Shown here: one piece after another, positions 55,223-63,954 of the stretch
Position numbering within the stretch: position 1 is the stretch's first letter
How the letters are laid out: each line of letters starts with the position of its first letter
Assembly (NCBI RefSeq): GCF_007748195.1
Contig: NZ_CP037920.1
Location: 5,299,800-5,363,799, forward strand
Length of the DNA stretch: 64,000 bases
From: Gimesia aquarii
GTDB lineage: Bacteria; Planctomycetota; Planctomycetia; Planctomycetales; Planctomycetaceae
Direction of reading: 5' to 3'
Notes under the pieces: model-generated
Told to the model about the DNA's origin: nothing
The model's input: only the letters and a program-made list of their open reading frames with translations
Database searches by the model: none
Translations under genes and position numbers: made by a program

Positions 55223-55276
55223 TGCTGGCACACACCCAATGCAACGGGTGAAGACGAAACCTGGTGCGTGCCAGCA
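55223..55276. repeat. long stem-loop between convergent rhodanese and BON genes
   Basis: Arms tgctggcacacacc and ggtgcgtgccagca pair over 14 bp with one mismatch around a 26-nt loop. The loop holds an alternative caccc / gggtg hairpin with part of the 5' arm. There is no T-tract on either side, so it is not a standard terminator. It may be a bidirectional 3'-end structure or a remnant of a repeat element. Confidence 0.6.
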
Positions 55277-55316
55277 TCCGACTTGTTCAACTAATAAACC
55301 TTCTGTTTAACTATCA

Positions 55317-55586
55317 TTAAAAATGTCCTACATATCCGTCTTCTACGACCAGATTATTAATGACAGACCTGACCTCATTTATTGAAAGAACTTGAGTCTG
55401 GGCAACCTGCTTTAAGAAATAGGTAGGGACTTGTCCTTCGAGGCGCACGACGTTTTGTTCTACCGCAACTCTAATATGAGACAAGGCATCATACCCCGTT
55501 GATCGTAGAACCCGCTTGATCCGTGCGATGAGTTGATGTTCCGGATTGGGGGCTAGTACGATTCGTGCTTCTTTTTGCAGCTCCAC
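55317..55586 (-). CDS. single BON-domain protein
   Basis: An 89-residue protein starting with GTG, with AAGGAGAG upstream. The BON pattern is seen in HIRVAVEQNVVRLEGQVPTYFLKQVAQTQVLSINEVRSVINNLVV, with the conserved Gly of LEGQV. BON domains bind membranes or phospholipids and occur in osmotic-shock proteins such as OsmY. There is no signal peptide here. It is 108 bp downstream of hsp20, with a terminator between, so it is transcribed separately. Confidence 0.85.
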   Translation of the reverse strand: MELQKEARIVLAPNPEHQLIARIKRVLRSTGYDALSHIRVAVEQNVVRLEGQVPTYFLKQVAQTQVLSINEVRSVINNLVVEDGYVGHF

Positions 55587-55626
55587 GATGCTCTCCTTAG
55601 TCGTTCATTTTGTAGATCACTAGAGG

Positions 55627-55663
55627 TAAAAAGGTGTACCACAGATGAACCTCTGTGGCACAC
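55627..55663 (-). terminator. intrinsic terminator of hsp20
   Basis: On the minus strand GGTGTGCCACAGA pairs with TCTGTGGTACACC (13 bp with one G-T pair, 6-nt loop), followed by TTTTT. It lies 31 bp after the hsp20 stop. Confidence 0.9.
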
Positions 55664-55694
55664 CATCTTTATCAAAGCGACTTCCAGGTATGCT

Positions 55695-56183
55695 TTAAAA
55701 TTTGGGTTTCACAGTAATTTTGTGTGGCTTGCTCAAATTAGATTTGGGTAATGTAATTGTTAAGACACCATTGTCGCATTGCGCCTCCACCTGATCACTG
55801 TCCACTTCACAAGGAAGCGTCATTGATCGAGAAAAACTGCCACTCGAACGTTCGATTCGATGATAGGTTCTCCCCTTTTCTTCTTTCTCTTCTTTTCGTT
55901 CCCCTGTGATCAACAGCGTGTTTCCAGTGACTTCGACTTCAATTTCCTCAGCTTGAATGCCGGGAACATCCATTCGCACTTCGATTTCATTGTCAGTTTC
56001 AGACATATCGAGCACCGCATCAAAAGCTTGTGTTAGCCCTCCCTCACCAGAAAAACGGCTTAACAAATTATCCATCTCATTACGCAGTGCCCAGAAAGGT
56101 GCACGACTCCCAAATGGACCAGATCTAATGATGGATTGCTCTGGTCCTGAAACTGTCCCCTTAACGGCTTGTGTAACTGCCAT
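55695..56183 (-). CDS. Hsp20 / alpha-crystallin small heat-shock protein
   Basis: A 162-residue small chaperone. A variable N-terminus precedes the alpha-crystallin domain (about 55-155) with the blocks VRMDVPGIQAEEIEVEV, LLITGERKEE, the FSRSMTLP strand and the family signature GVLTITLPK. It holds unfolding proteins in the cytoplasm under heat or other stress. AAGGAGGG lies 8 bp before the ATG. A TCGGG-N5-CCCGA dyad sits about 220 bp upstream. In mycobacteria an Hsp20 protein is a main target of the NarL-type regulator DosR; a similar link here is only inference. Confidence 0.95.
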   Translation of the reverse strand: MAVTQAVKGTVSGPEQSIIRSGPFGSRAPFWALRNEMDNLLSRFSGEGGLTQAFDAVLDMSETDNEIEVRMDVPGIQAEEIEVEVTGNTLLITGERKEEKEEKGRTYHRIERSSGSFSRSMTLPCEVDSDQVEAQCDNGVLTITLPKSNLSKPHKITVKPKF

Positions 56184-56405
56184 TGATATTTCCCTCCTTA
56201 TTTAGAACAATCAAGATACAAAAGGCTGCTCCCATAATGTACAGAGATCCTTATTCCTCTTGTGCATTCAAAGCCAACTCAGACTGTCATTTTTTCAAAC
56301 ATGAAAGAATTTTCTGCTCAACTCAATTGCATCGTAGCAAACCAAAACAAGTTTTAAATCGGAGTTTCTGCCAAAAACTGATGCAGGATTGTCCTCACAT
56401 TAACC

Positions 56406-56420
56406 TCGGGAAACTCCCGA
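56406..56420. promoter_or_regulatory. TCGGG-N5-CCCGA dyad upstream of hsp20
   Basis: A perfect 15-bp inverted repeat (TCGGG-aaact-CCCGA). Compared with TAGGG-aaatt-CCCTA at 57290, the second base pair is changed in both arms together, which keeps symmetry. It lies in the 304-bp gap between csrA and hsp20. Confidence 0.5.
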
Positions 56421-56487
56421 TAAGAAAAGAAACTTGCCCCCTTATATCACCGGTGAAAAAGGACACACTTAGGCTAAAAAGCACCAA

Positions 56488-56700
56488 CTAAAAAGTAACC
56501 TGATCCAGCTTCTCATCCAAATCAGAGTAATCCTGATCTTCTAGTGTCTGCTTTAAAGGGATCTCACTTCGCCGGATCGGAATATGAGCAGGACAGTCAA
56601 TTCCCAGTTTCACTTTTCCTCCCCGAATCTTGACTACAGTTAAAACAATATTGTCAGCGATCCGAATCTGTTCATTGATTTTTCGAGCTAAAACGAGCAT
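56488..56700 (-). CDS. csrA: carbon storage regulator CsrA
   Basis: A 70-residue RNA-binding protein with the family start MLVLARKINEQIRI, the strand VKIRGGKVKLGI and the GIDCPAHIPIRRSEI region that holds the RNA-contact arginines (R44-type, IRR). CsrA binds GGA loops in mRNA leaders and controls translation or stability, often of flagellar, biofilm and storage genes. The gene starts inside the end of the upstream hypothetical gene (29-bp overlap), which indicates coupled translation. Confidence 0.95.
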   Translation of the reverse strand: MLVLARKINEQIRIADNIVLTVVKIRGGKVKLGIDCPAHIPIRRSEIPLKQTLEDQDYSDLDEKLDQVTF

Positions 56701-57022
56701 GAGATTCTTTCCGTGATGAGGAGGTTCGCGACATTTGATTTTGACAACAAAAACGTGCTAAATATGCCAGACGTTCTAATGTGTTCCGTTCAAAATGGCT
56801 GACCCGGTGCCAGCTACCCAGATCCAAAAAATCCAGATTGGCAGCCCAAATCACTCGCACTAATTCATCGCGAGACATCTGATGGATTTGTCTGTTAGAC
56901 AAATTAGCGATGAGGGCTTGATCTAACGCCTCGTCCTGCTCTGCCCATAACACTTTGTTTTGAAATCGGGCATGATACTGTGTATTTTCTAAAGCAAGCC
57001 CGCTTCCTGTGGTTTTCATCAT
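56672..57022 (-). CDS. hypothetical protein overlapping csrA
   Basis: A 116-residue soluble protein with the central segment LSNRQIHQMSRDELVRVIWAANLDFLDLGSW and a Cys pair in LARFCCQNQ; the tail is Ser/Arg-rich and basic. I do not recognise the family. It has an AGGAAC ribosome site and shares 29 bp with csrA in another frame, so the two are probably one transcript. The 3' tail may be functionally free because it encodes the csrA ribosome site. Confidence 0.7.
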   Translation of the reverse strand: MMKTTGSGLALENTQYHARFQNKVLWAEQDEALDQALIANLSNRQIHQMSRDELVRVIWAANLDFLDLGSWHRVSHFERNTLERLAYLARFCCQNQMSRTSSSRKESHARFSSKNQ

Positions 57023-57289
57023 CTTGTGTTCCTGGAATGAGAGTTTGCATGGGGTCTAACCCACTGCTTATTAACATCCCTGCCATTGAATGGTCACAAG
57101 AATCGCTCACGCTGAAATTTAATTCAACGTATCTATGCGTGATCCACATTTCATCATGAAAATTTTTGCCAGTATATGTTAAAATCATGTTAAATTTTCA
57201 CAACTAGCATTTTTCTACCTGAACGATACTGAGCATCACGATATCGAAGCAGTTGAATTTCGAAAATCGGAAATTCGACCAAACTTGAA

Positions 57290-57304
57290 TAGGGAAATTC
57301 CCTA
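57290..57304. promoter_or_regulatory. 15-bp palindrome TAGGG-N5-CCCTA between csrA operon and kinase
   Basis: A perfect odd dyad (TAGGGAAATTCCCTA) 126 bp before the kinase ATG, in a 408-bp region between divergent genes that otherwise holds no ORF. It resembles half-site arrangements bound by NarL-type regulators such as NreC. A looser inverted repeat (aatttc / ggaaatt) lies just upstream at about 57257-57275. Confidence 0.6.
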
Positions 57305-57430
57305 GGTATCAAATACGAAATCAAGTATCTCTCCGGCATTTACTTACTCAAAAGCGTTGGTTATGTTGCGGAGTGCTTTGAGATCCAGAACTATTTTTTG
57401 GAAACCACATCCAGAAACGAGACCAGTGTC

Positions 57431-58891
57431 ATGTACGAAACACGAAGCTTACCAGTGTTACTAGTGGAAGCAGATCCGGAATCGCGTTCACAAATTACAC
57501 AAATTCTCGCAGGTGATCATTACCGGGTTGACACTGCTGAAACGATCGCTCAAATGCTGGATCGTGATAACTGGTCCGATTATTTTTTGATCATTCTTGA
57601 ACAAGAACTTCCAGACGGGAGAACTGACGAACTCCTCCCCAAGCTACAGAAGTTAGCTCCCAATGCAGAGTTGATGATTATCACTGCACAATCCAGAATT
57701 GAGAATGTCGTCATCGCTTTTCGAAATGAAATTGCTGACTATTTCGTGAAACCCATTGATCCGGATTTGTTTCGTTCCTCATTAAAACGGATTCTAGAAA
57801 AGCAGAGCGTCTCCAGTGAATTACGACAAATACAGGCACAACTCAAGGCGATTGTGGAAACGGCTATTGAAGGGGTCGTCACCATTGACCACAACGGGTT
57901 AATCACTTCTTTTAATCCGGCAGCTGAAAAAATGTTTGGATACTCAGCAAATGAAATGATTAACAAAAATGTCAGTTTACTGACCCCTTCACCGACTCGA
58001 GAGCATCATGATGAGTATATCGCACGTTATCTGGAGACCGGGGAATCAGATATCGTTGGGATGAGACGTGAATTGAAAGCCTGCCATCGAGATGGAACGA
58101 TCTTCCCCATTGAACTCTCAGTCACCGACCTACCTCAATTCGGCATCTTTGCAGGAATTATTTCTGATATCAGTGAACGCAAACAGGCAGAACAGAAACA
58201 GGAAAAATTGACGAAAGCGATTGCAATGGCTGGACAACAGGAACGTCGTCAACTGGCAAATATTCTGCACGATCACCTGCAACAATTACTGGTCGGGGTA
58301 CGAATTCATTTAGATATTGCAAAGAAAGATGCTTCTGTCGAGGCAGTAAAGCAGACTCTGGTTCGTGCAGATGAATTACTGAGTCAAGGCATTGAAGTCA
58401 CTCGCTCGTTAACGGCTGAGTTAAACCCGGTCATTCTACACGAGGAAGGTCTGGTAACAGCGCTCGAATGGCTATCCCAAAATATGAAAGATCGTTATAA
58501 CTTAGATGTCAAGTTGGATCTTGACCGTCAGGCGAATTCTTCTAATGAGCTGATAAATATCATTTTATATGAATGCATCCGCGAATTGTTGTTTAATGTG
58601 GTAAAGCATTCTCAAACGAATCAGGCATTTGTTCGAATGAGTCTCCTCTCGGAACAGAAAATTGAAATTGTCGTTTCGGATGAAGGAATTGGCTTTGATC
58701 CCAAACAGCTCGACCAGCAGATCTCAGAAGCCAGTGGGATTGGTCTCAGTAACATCGAGTTTCGCTTATCACTGATCAAAGGTAAGTTTTGGCTGGAGTC
58801 TGCTAATGGTAATGGAACAGTTGCACGGATTATTGCCCCATTTGAATTAAGAGATGCCAAAATACAGAATGAAACACCATGGGCTAAATAA
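57431..58891 (+). CDS. hybrid sensor kinase: receiver-like domain, PAS, HisKA_3, HATPase
   Basis: The start is taken as ATG 57431; a TTG at 57398 is in frame. In the 486-residue protein, residues 8-122 form a receiver fold in which the phosphoacceptor position is Glu (E57, ILEQELPDG) while the YFVKP lysine (K107) is kept. PAS follows (about 137-250, FNPAAEKMFGYS). The NarX/NreB-type dimerisation helix has H280 (ERRQLANILHDHLQQLL), and the ATPase domain has NVVKHSQTNQAFV and DEGIGFDP. No membrane helix, so it senses a cytoplasmic signal. The natural partner type is a NarL regulator, such as the one at 53846. Confidence 0.92.
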   Translation: MYETRSLPVLLVEADPESRSQITQILAGDHYRVDTAETIAQMLDRDNWSDYFLIILEQELPDGRTDELLPKLQKLAPNAELMIITAQSRIENVVIAFRNEIADYFVKPIDPDLFRSSLKRILEKQSVSSELRQIQAQLKAIVETAIEGVVTIDHNGLITSFNPAAEKMFGYSANEMINKNVSLLTPSPTREHHDEYIARYLETGESDIVGMRRELKACHRDGTIFPIELSVTDLPQFGIFAGIISDISERKQAEQKQEKLTKAIAMAGQQERRQLANILHDHLQQLLVGVRIHLDIAKKDASVEAVKQTLVRADELLSQGIEVTRSLTAELNPVILHEEGLVTALEWLSQNMKDRYNLDVKLDLDRQANSSNELINIILYECIRELLFNVVKHSQTNQAFVRMSLLSEQKIEIVVSDEGIGFDPKQLDQQISEASGIGLSNIEFRLSLIKGKFWLESANGNGTVARIIAPFELRDAKIQNETPWAK

Positions 58892-59104
58892 GCCCCTGCT
58901 GTGTATCTCTCAATTTTTCTGAATTTGCAACATACTGAACAATCGCACCATAGTTTACGGGCCAGTTTCGTCTATCATTAGTTAAGTGATTCATCTGACT
59001 GAAACTTGCATGAACATTTTCAGAAATTTGTAGATTCTCAATCTGCAAACAACTAATAATCATTCATTAACTATTACCAATAAATCTTAAGATAAGCAGG
59101 CTTT

Positions 59105-60511
59105 ATGAACCGCCCTACTAATCTAGCTGAACTCCGTGAAAGCGGCTGGCAAAGCAAAACTGTGAAACGTGAGATCTATGATAATCTAATGCACGCTTTA
59201 CAAGACAGCGATGAATTATTTCCCGGAATTATTGGTTATGACAGTACCGTCATTCCTGATATTGTCATGGCTCTGCTCTCTGAGCATGATATGCTGTTCC
59301 TGGGTGAGAAAGGACAAGCCAAAAGTCGCATCATGCGATTGCTGGTTCGCTTTCTAGATCCGGAGATTCCCTATCTTGATGTTCCGGACTCTCCCGTCCA
59401 CGATGATCCTTACCAGCCCATCACCAGCATTGGGCGGACATTTTTGGAAAATACCCCAGACCATGAAGTCCCCATTGGCTGGTGGTCTCGTGAAGATCGA
59501 TATGCAGAACGTCTGGCCCCTGGAACCAAGTTTGCCGATGTGATCGGTGAAATCGACCCAGCCAAACTGGCACATGGCGAAAGTATGTCTGCTGAAAGTG
59601 CGCTACACTTTGGACTGATCCCTCGCATGCATCGCGGCATTTTTGCCATGAACGAACTGCCTGAACTGGATGAACTCGTGCAAGTCGGACTGTTCAATAT
59701 TCTGGAAGAACGCGATGTACAGATTCGCGGTTATCCCATTCGCTTCGATCTGGACATGCTGATTCTGTTTTCGTCCAATCCGTCGACCTTCAATCGTAGT
59801 GGAAAAGTGATCCCACAATTGAAAGACCGCATCGGTTCGGTCATACACACTCATTATCCACATGAGCGCAGTCTGGGCATTGAAATCATGGAACAGGAAG
59901 CAGCCGTTGATCTTGAAGGTGATGTACCTGTTGTCGTTCCCTACTTTATGCGTGAAATTATTGAACAGATTACAGTCGCTGCGCGAAGCTCCAAATATGT
60001 TGATCACGATTCTGGAGTCAGTGCTCGTTTCAGTATCGCCAACTATCGCACAATGGTGGCTTCCGCGCGCAGACGCGGTGCGGTCCTCAATGAAAAACCA
60101 GCGGTACCCCGCATCAGTGATTTGGGGCATCTCTATTCTTCGTCTCTGGGAAAACTGGAACTCGACATGATGGGTGCCAACCAGATGTCCGAACGTCAGG
60201 TACTTGACTCCATCATTGCACAAGCAATTCAGGATGTCTTTCAGGAATATATTGTCGAACATGGACTGGCTGAAATTAGCGAAATCTTTTCTCAGGGAAT
60301 TAAAGTTGAAGTCGGAGACATGTTACCCTCTTCACAATACGCGGACCGCCTGAAACGAGTCCCCCCCATCTGGGACAAAGCATTCGAAGTCAATGCATCA
60401 GGCGATGAAGCAATTCGCGCCGCTTGCATTGAATTTGTATTAGCCGGCTTGTACGCCAACAGCAAAATTTCACGCTCGCAGGATCATGGTCGAATCGTGT
60501 ACGAAACCTGA
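59105..60511 (+). CDS. MoxR-family AAA+ ATPase
   Basis: A 468-residue ATPase. A Walker A-like GEKGQAKSR lies at about 63-71 and a [14 protein letters not shown] segment at about 137-150. The Walker B-like region [27 protein letters not shown] is followed by a sensor region [12 protein letters not shown]. MoxR ATPases act as chaperones that load metal or cofactor, or remodel a partner, together with VWA-domain proteins. The VWA gene follows 51 bp downstream in the same direction, the standard MoxR-VWA pair. The client is unknown. Confidence 0.9.
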   Translation: MNRPTNLAELRESGWQSKTVKREIYDNLMHALQDSDELFPGIIGYDSTVIPDIVMALLSEHDMLFLGEKGQAKSRIMRLLVRFLDPEIPYLDVPDSPVHDDPYQPITSIGRTFLENTPDHEVPIGWWSREDRYAERLAPGTKFADVIGEIDPAKLAHGESMSAESALHFGLIPRMHRGIFAMNELPELDELVQVGLFNILEERDVQIRGYPIRFDLDMLILFSSNPSTFNRSGKVIPQLKDRIGSVIHTHYPHERSLGIEIMEQEAAVDLEGDVPVVVPYFMREIIEQITVAARSSKYVDHDSGVSARFSIANYRTMVASARRRGAVLNEKPAVPRISDLGHLYSSSLGKLELDMMGANQMSERQVLDSIIAQAIQDVFQEYIVEHGLAEISEIFSQGIKVEVGDMLPSSQYADRLKRVPPIWDKAFEVNASGDEAIRAACIEFVLAGLYANSKISRSQDHGRIVYET

Positions 60512-60562
60512 TCTCTCCTCTAATCCAAATAATCTTCTCTTAAGAGAGATCGAGACTCGATT

Positions 60563-62263
60563 ATGACTGATAAACGACTCACAGGTGGGATCATTCACAC
60601 CTACCAGAAATACGACCCCAAACGATTCCCTGATCCGACAGAGCCTCCCCCCGATCTAGTCTCGCCCGCCTTAAATCACATGATGTATTATGGTTCGATG
60701 CGGGAACTGACAGAAGAGGAACTTGCACGAGCGATTCACCTCGACCCCAGTCAGATTGCCGGTCTGGGGCCCAGTCTGGATGCGCTGATGGCAATGCTGG
60801 AAGAACGGAAACGGCATATACTGGAAACTTATGAAACAGATGGTGTACGAAAAAAAGCGCGTCGACGTTATCACGGCTATGCAAAACAAATCAAACCTCC
60901 GCGACGTCTCAAAGAGTTTTTTCACCAGGCAGTACGAGAAGAACAAATTTATGATCTAGAACGCATCTGGTATAAAGCCGATGATGACCATAGTCCCTTT
61001 GCTCAAGGTCTGGTTCAGTTGGTAGATCGCCTGGGAGACAAATATGAAATTGACGAACTGGCAGCTAAGTATCATTTTACTGGGCGGACTTCCCTGTCGA
61101 TTCCTGAGGCACTGGAGATTAAAGCGGAACTCGAAAAAATAGACGAACTATTAAAACAACTGGAAGAAGCGCGTGAAACAGCGCAAATTGCCATCATTGA
61201 TATGGAGGCACTTTCGGAATTCACACAACCCGGTGACCTCGAAACGCTGTCACAGATACAAAAACAAGTTCGAGACCTGTTACGTGAAATGGCCGATCAG
61301 CAAGGTCTGGAATTTTCCAAAGGTCAATTTAAACTCACTCCCAAAGCATATCGTCTGTTCCAAAGTCGTATTTTAGAACGCATTTTCAGCGAGCTACAAG
61401 CATCGCGCACGGGACGGCACTCTGGCCCCGTCGTCGGCGAAGGTGCCGTTGAGCTGCCGAGTACGAAGCCATACGAATTCGGTGATTCGGTCTCCAATAT
61501 GGACATCACGCAATCATTCACCAACGCGATTCTGCGTGAGGGACCCGGATTACCCATTCGCTTGAAATCCGACGACTTAGTAATTCATAAAACGCAAAAC
61601 TCCCCCAAATGTGCCACAACCGTCCTGATGGACATGAGTGGTTCCATGCGTTACGAAGGGCAGTATGTCAACGTAAAACAGATGGGACTGGCATTGGAGG
61701 CTTTGATTCGCGGCGAATTTCCAGGTGACTATCTGCAATTTATCGAGATGTATACGTTTGCCAAACCGCGCACTACTGGCGAAATTGTCGAACTGATGCC
61801 CAAACCAGTAACGATATTTGATCCTGTTGTTCGCTTGAAGGTGGATATGAGTGATGAAAAAATCAGCGAGCAGGTCGTGCCGCCGCACTTCACCAATATC
61901 CAACACGGCCTGCAACTCTCTCGGCATTTTCTTGCATCGCAGGACACCCCCAATCGACAAATCATCCTGATTACCGATGGCTTACCAACTGCACACTTTG
62001 AAGGAGAAATGCTCTATCTCCTTTATCCACCCGATCCGCAAACAGAAGCCGCCACAATGCGCGAAGCGCATTTATGCCAACGCGAAGGGATCACGATTAA
62101 CATCTTTCTGATTCCCAGTTGGTCACAATCCAGCGAAGATATCCAGTTCGCCCATCGCCTGGCAGAAGCCACTCAGGGTCGTGTTTTCTTCACCGCAGGC
62201 CGTGATTTAGACCGTTACGTCGTCTGGGATTACGTTTCACACAGACGTGATATCATCGGCTAG
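60563..62263 (+). CDS. VWA (von Willebrand A) domain protein, MoxR partner
   Basis: A 566-residue cytoplasmic protein. The N-terminal 330 residues are helical and charged (linker and coiled coil around 180-250). The VWA domain follows with a complete MIDAS motif DMSGSM (about 355-360), the Thr-bearing IEMYTFAKPRTTGE and a late IILITDGLPTAHFEG. MIDAS proteins bind Mg2+ and partner proteins; with MoxR they form a chaperone-like pair (compare BchD/BchI, NorD/NorQ, CoxE/CoxD). An AGAGAGATCGAG sequence precedes the ATG. It ends at a terminator-like hairpin. Confidence 0.9.
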   Translation: MTDKRLTGGIIHTYQKYDPKRFPDPTEPPPDLVSPALNHMMYYGSMRELTEEELARAIHLDPSQIAGLGPSLDALMAMLEERKRHILETYETDGVRKKARRRYHGYAKQIKPPRRLKEFFHQAVREEQIYDLERIWYKADDDHSPFAQGLVQLVDRLGDKYEIDELAAKYHFTGRTSLSIPEALEIKAELEKIDELLKQLEEARETAQIAIIDMEALSEFTQPGDLETLSQIQKQVRDLLREMADQQGLEFSKGQFKLTPKAYRLFQSRILERIFSELQASRTGRHSGPVVGEGAVELPSTKPYEFGDSVSNMDITQSFTNAILREGPGLPIRLKSDDLVIHKTQNSPKCATTVLMDMSGSMRYEGQYVNVKQMGLALEALIRGEFPGDYLQFIEMYTFAKPRTTGEIVELMPKPVTIFDPVVRLKVDMSDEKISEQVVPPHFTNIQHGLQLSRHFLASQDTPNRQIILITDGLPTAHFEGEMLYLLYPPDPQTEAATMREAHLCQREGITINIFLIPSWSQSSEDIQFAHRLAEATQGRVFFTAGRDLDRYVVWDYVSHRRDIIG

Positions 62264-62301
62264 AAACAAATCATTTCAATAATTCAACAAAATCAATAGA
62301 A

Positions 62302-62329
62302 CGCCACTGCTGATTTATCAGCAGTAGCG
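62302..62329. terminator. hairpin between convergent VWA and secreted-protein genes
   Basis: The stem actgctga / tcagcagt with loop ttta extends by cgc/gcg after one mismatch. Only a weak T-rich tail follows (atttctggtgttt). Probably a bidirectional terminator. Confidence 0.6.
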
Positions 62330-62378
62330 ATTTCTGGTGTTTAATTCTCTCAGGCGAGGCCAAAAGAATTATTGAACC

Positions 62379-63107
62379 TTATGTGGGTCCAATAGTAGAT
62401 ACGTCTACGTCAAGAGTAGATAAATCAGAGCCACCTTCAGTTGCCTCAACCCAAGTATTCCCCGTCAATCTCAATCGATCCCCGGTCGACAAAGTTATAG
62501 GGAACGATTTTTTGTACGAGAAATTATGGTTAAAATATGGCTGCTGTGGGTCGAAACTATCCAAAACGTTTCCCGCACCGTCTTTCACACTTACTTCATC
62601 AGTTGAAACATTGAAGCTCAGAACTGTGGTTCCATTCTTACGAACATTCAACTCCGATAGACTATGCGAATCTCCTTGAGAGGTAAAATGGTAAGTTACA
62701 TGAACTGTTGTTGTAGAATTCCCATTGGTTGCATGAAGCAATTCGTACTCAGCATCATAGTCCACACCAGAAGCATCATCAGATGTGGTACTGCTCATAC
62801 TGAAATCGACAACTTCTTGCTCATCAACGTTCGAGCCACATGTGACATTGTAAGAAGTAGTTCCACATGAAGCACCATAGGCTGCCCAATACTGATCAGA
62901 TACCCCATGAGTACCAATTATAGAATCATTAGTTGTTCCGGTTTCAGTTGCTCCGGGATCTCCAGTACAGGCCGAAGAGACAACATCAACTTGTCCAGAA
63001 ATCATTCCCCAGATATCACCCGGGTCTCCGAATGCTTGCTCACCTATGCACATGCAGCTCATTGCAAGCACAACTGAAGTGATACTTAATTTTCGCAACC
63101 CAATCAT
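62379..63107 (-). CDS. secreted protein of unknown function, Ser/Thr-rich
   Basis: A 242-residue protein with a signal peptide (1-27, EQAFGDP cleavage) and an AGGAG ribosome site. The mature part is rich in Ser, Thr, Asp and Gly with four Cys in the first half (SACTG, ASCGTT, NVTCGS), then a beta-rich domain (TTTVHVTYHFTSQGDS, VLSFNVSTDEVSV, GDRLRLTGNTWVEA). I do not recognise a family; the pattern suggests an extracellular beta-sandwich protein, as is common in planctomycetes. It stands alone. Confidence 0.75.
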   Translation of the reverse strand: MIGLRKLSITSVVLAMSCMCIGEQAFGDPGDIWGMISGQVDVVSSACTGDPGATETGTTNDSIIGTHGVSDQYWAAYGASCGTTSYNVTCGSNVDEQEVVDFSMSSTTSDDASGVDYDAEYELLHATNGNSTTTVHVTYHFTSQGDSHSLSELNVRKNGTTVLSFNVSTDEVSVKDGAGNVLDSFDPQQPYFNHNFSYKKSFPITLSTGDRLRLTGNTWVEATEGGSDLSTLDVDVSTIGPT

Positions 63108-63552
63108 AGATACTCTCCTACAAGAAAGATGAAAGTAGTTCGTAGGACGCCAAAAAGTTCCTGCGAGTCGACTGGATGTATGCTACAAATAAAAAATGAA
63201 CATTTTATTACTACATCATGAATATTAGGCATCAAATCATCATTATAATATTGACAATTTGATCAAAAGAAAATCTCACCAGGGACACAGGATAAATAGG
63301 GCTATTTACACATTGAGAGAAAACAATTTAAGCGTCAATTGCACCTCGTCTTACAGCTTCGAGATGAGAATCTCTTGTACTGGTTACGAGCCATTGACAA
63401 ACTGGAATTCAAGCACAATTGCTTGATTCCGTTGAAAACCAAATATTGCCTCCTGGTTATCTGCTGCAATATAGATTTTTGTGATTTGCCAATGAATGTG
63501 AACCGACATTTGTTATTTCGAATAGCACAAATGGTTCAAAGTAAGCATGGTA
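63108..63552. other. 445-bp intergenic region, no gene recognised
   Basis: A plus-strand frame of 79 codons at 63339-63578 overlaps the lipoprotein gene and has no ribosome site; I do not accept it. No RNA gene or strong dyad was seen. Confidence 0.4.
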
Positions 63553-63954
63553 CTAACCAGGAAGAGGTGCCTCCTTAATTTTCCACTCGTCTCCTTCGCG
63601 CTGTAGTTTCCAAGTCATTTTTGTTTCTGTCTTCTCACTGGGTTTTTCTTTTACAACTTTGTCTCTTTCTTGTGAAGACACATAGCCTCCCAAAATTTTT
63701 ACAGGAACGATTGCTTCATCTCCATTGATCTCGGCTCCCCCATCAACAACAAACACATACTTACCGTAATCCTTTCGATTTTTAGGGGCCGCTCCGGAAA
63801 TGAAAGCAGCCTCAAACATTTCATCACTGCTAATAGAATCACCAAGCCCCATCACATGTGCATAGACATCTTGTTCTACTGAAGGTTTAACCTCTGCGCC
63901 ACTTCCACAGCCAACCAACAGACCAAAGAGGAAACATAATATCATATTTTTCAT
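63553..63954 (-). CDS. small lipoprotein of unknown function
   Basis: A 133-residue protein with a lipoprotein signal (ILCFLFGLLVGC, lipobox LVGC at about 13-16). The mature part has an EMFEAAFISGAAPKN segment and a C-terminal TKMTWKLQREGDEWKIKEAP, a beta strand pair that recalls DUF4878 / nuclear-transport-factor-2-like small lipoproteins. I assign no function. The gene is near the window edge with its upstream promoter cut off. Confidence 0.8.
   Translation of the reverse strand: MKNMILCFLFGLLVGCGSGAEVKPSVEQDVYAHVMGLGDSISSDEMFEAAFISGAAPKNRKDYGKYVFVVDGGAEINGDEAIVPVKILGGYVSSQERDKVVKEKPSEKTETKMTWKLQREGDEWKIKEAPLPG

Noticed and set aside
56183..56491. 102-codon plus-strand ORF between hsp20 and csrA
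   Set aside because: It starts over the hsp20 ribosome site, has no own ribosome site and covers the dyad at 56406; likely chance.
59603..60262. 219-codon minus-strand ORF inside the MoxR gene
   Set aside because: Antisense shadow of a conserved ATPase with no start signal or family pattern.
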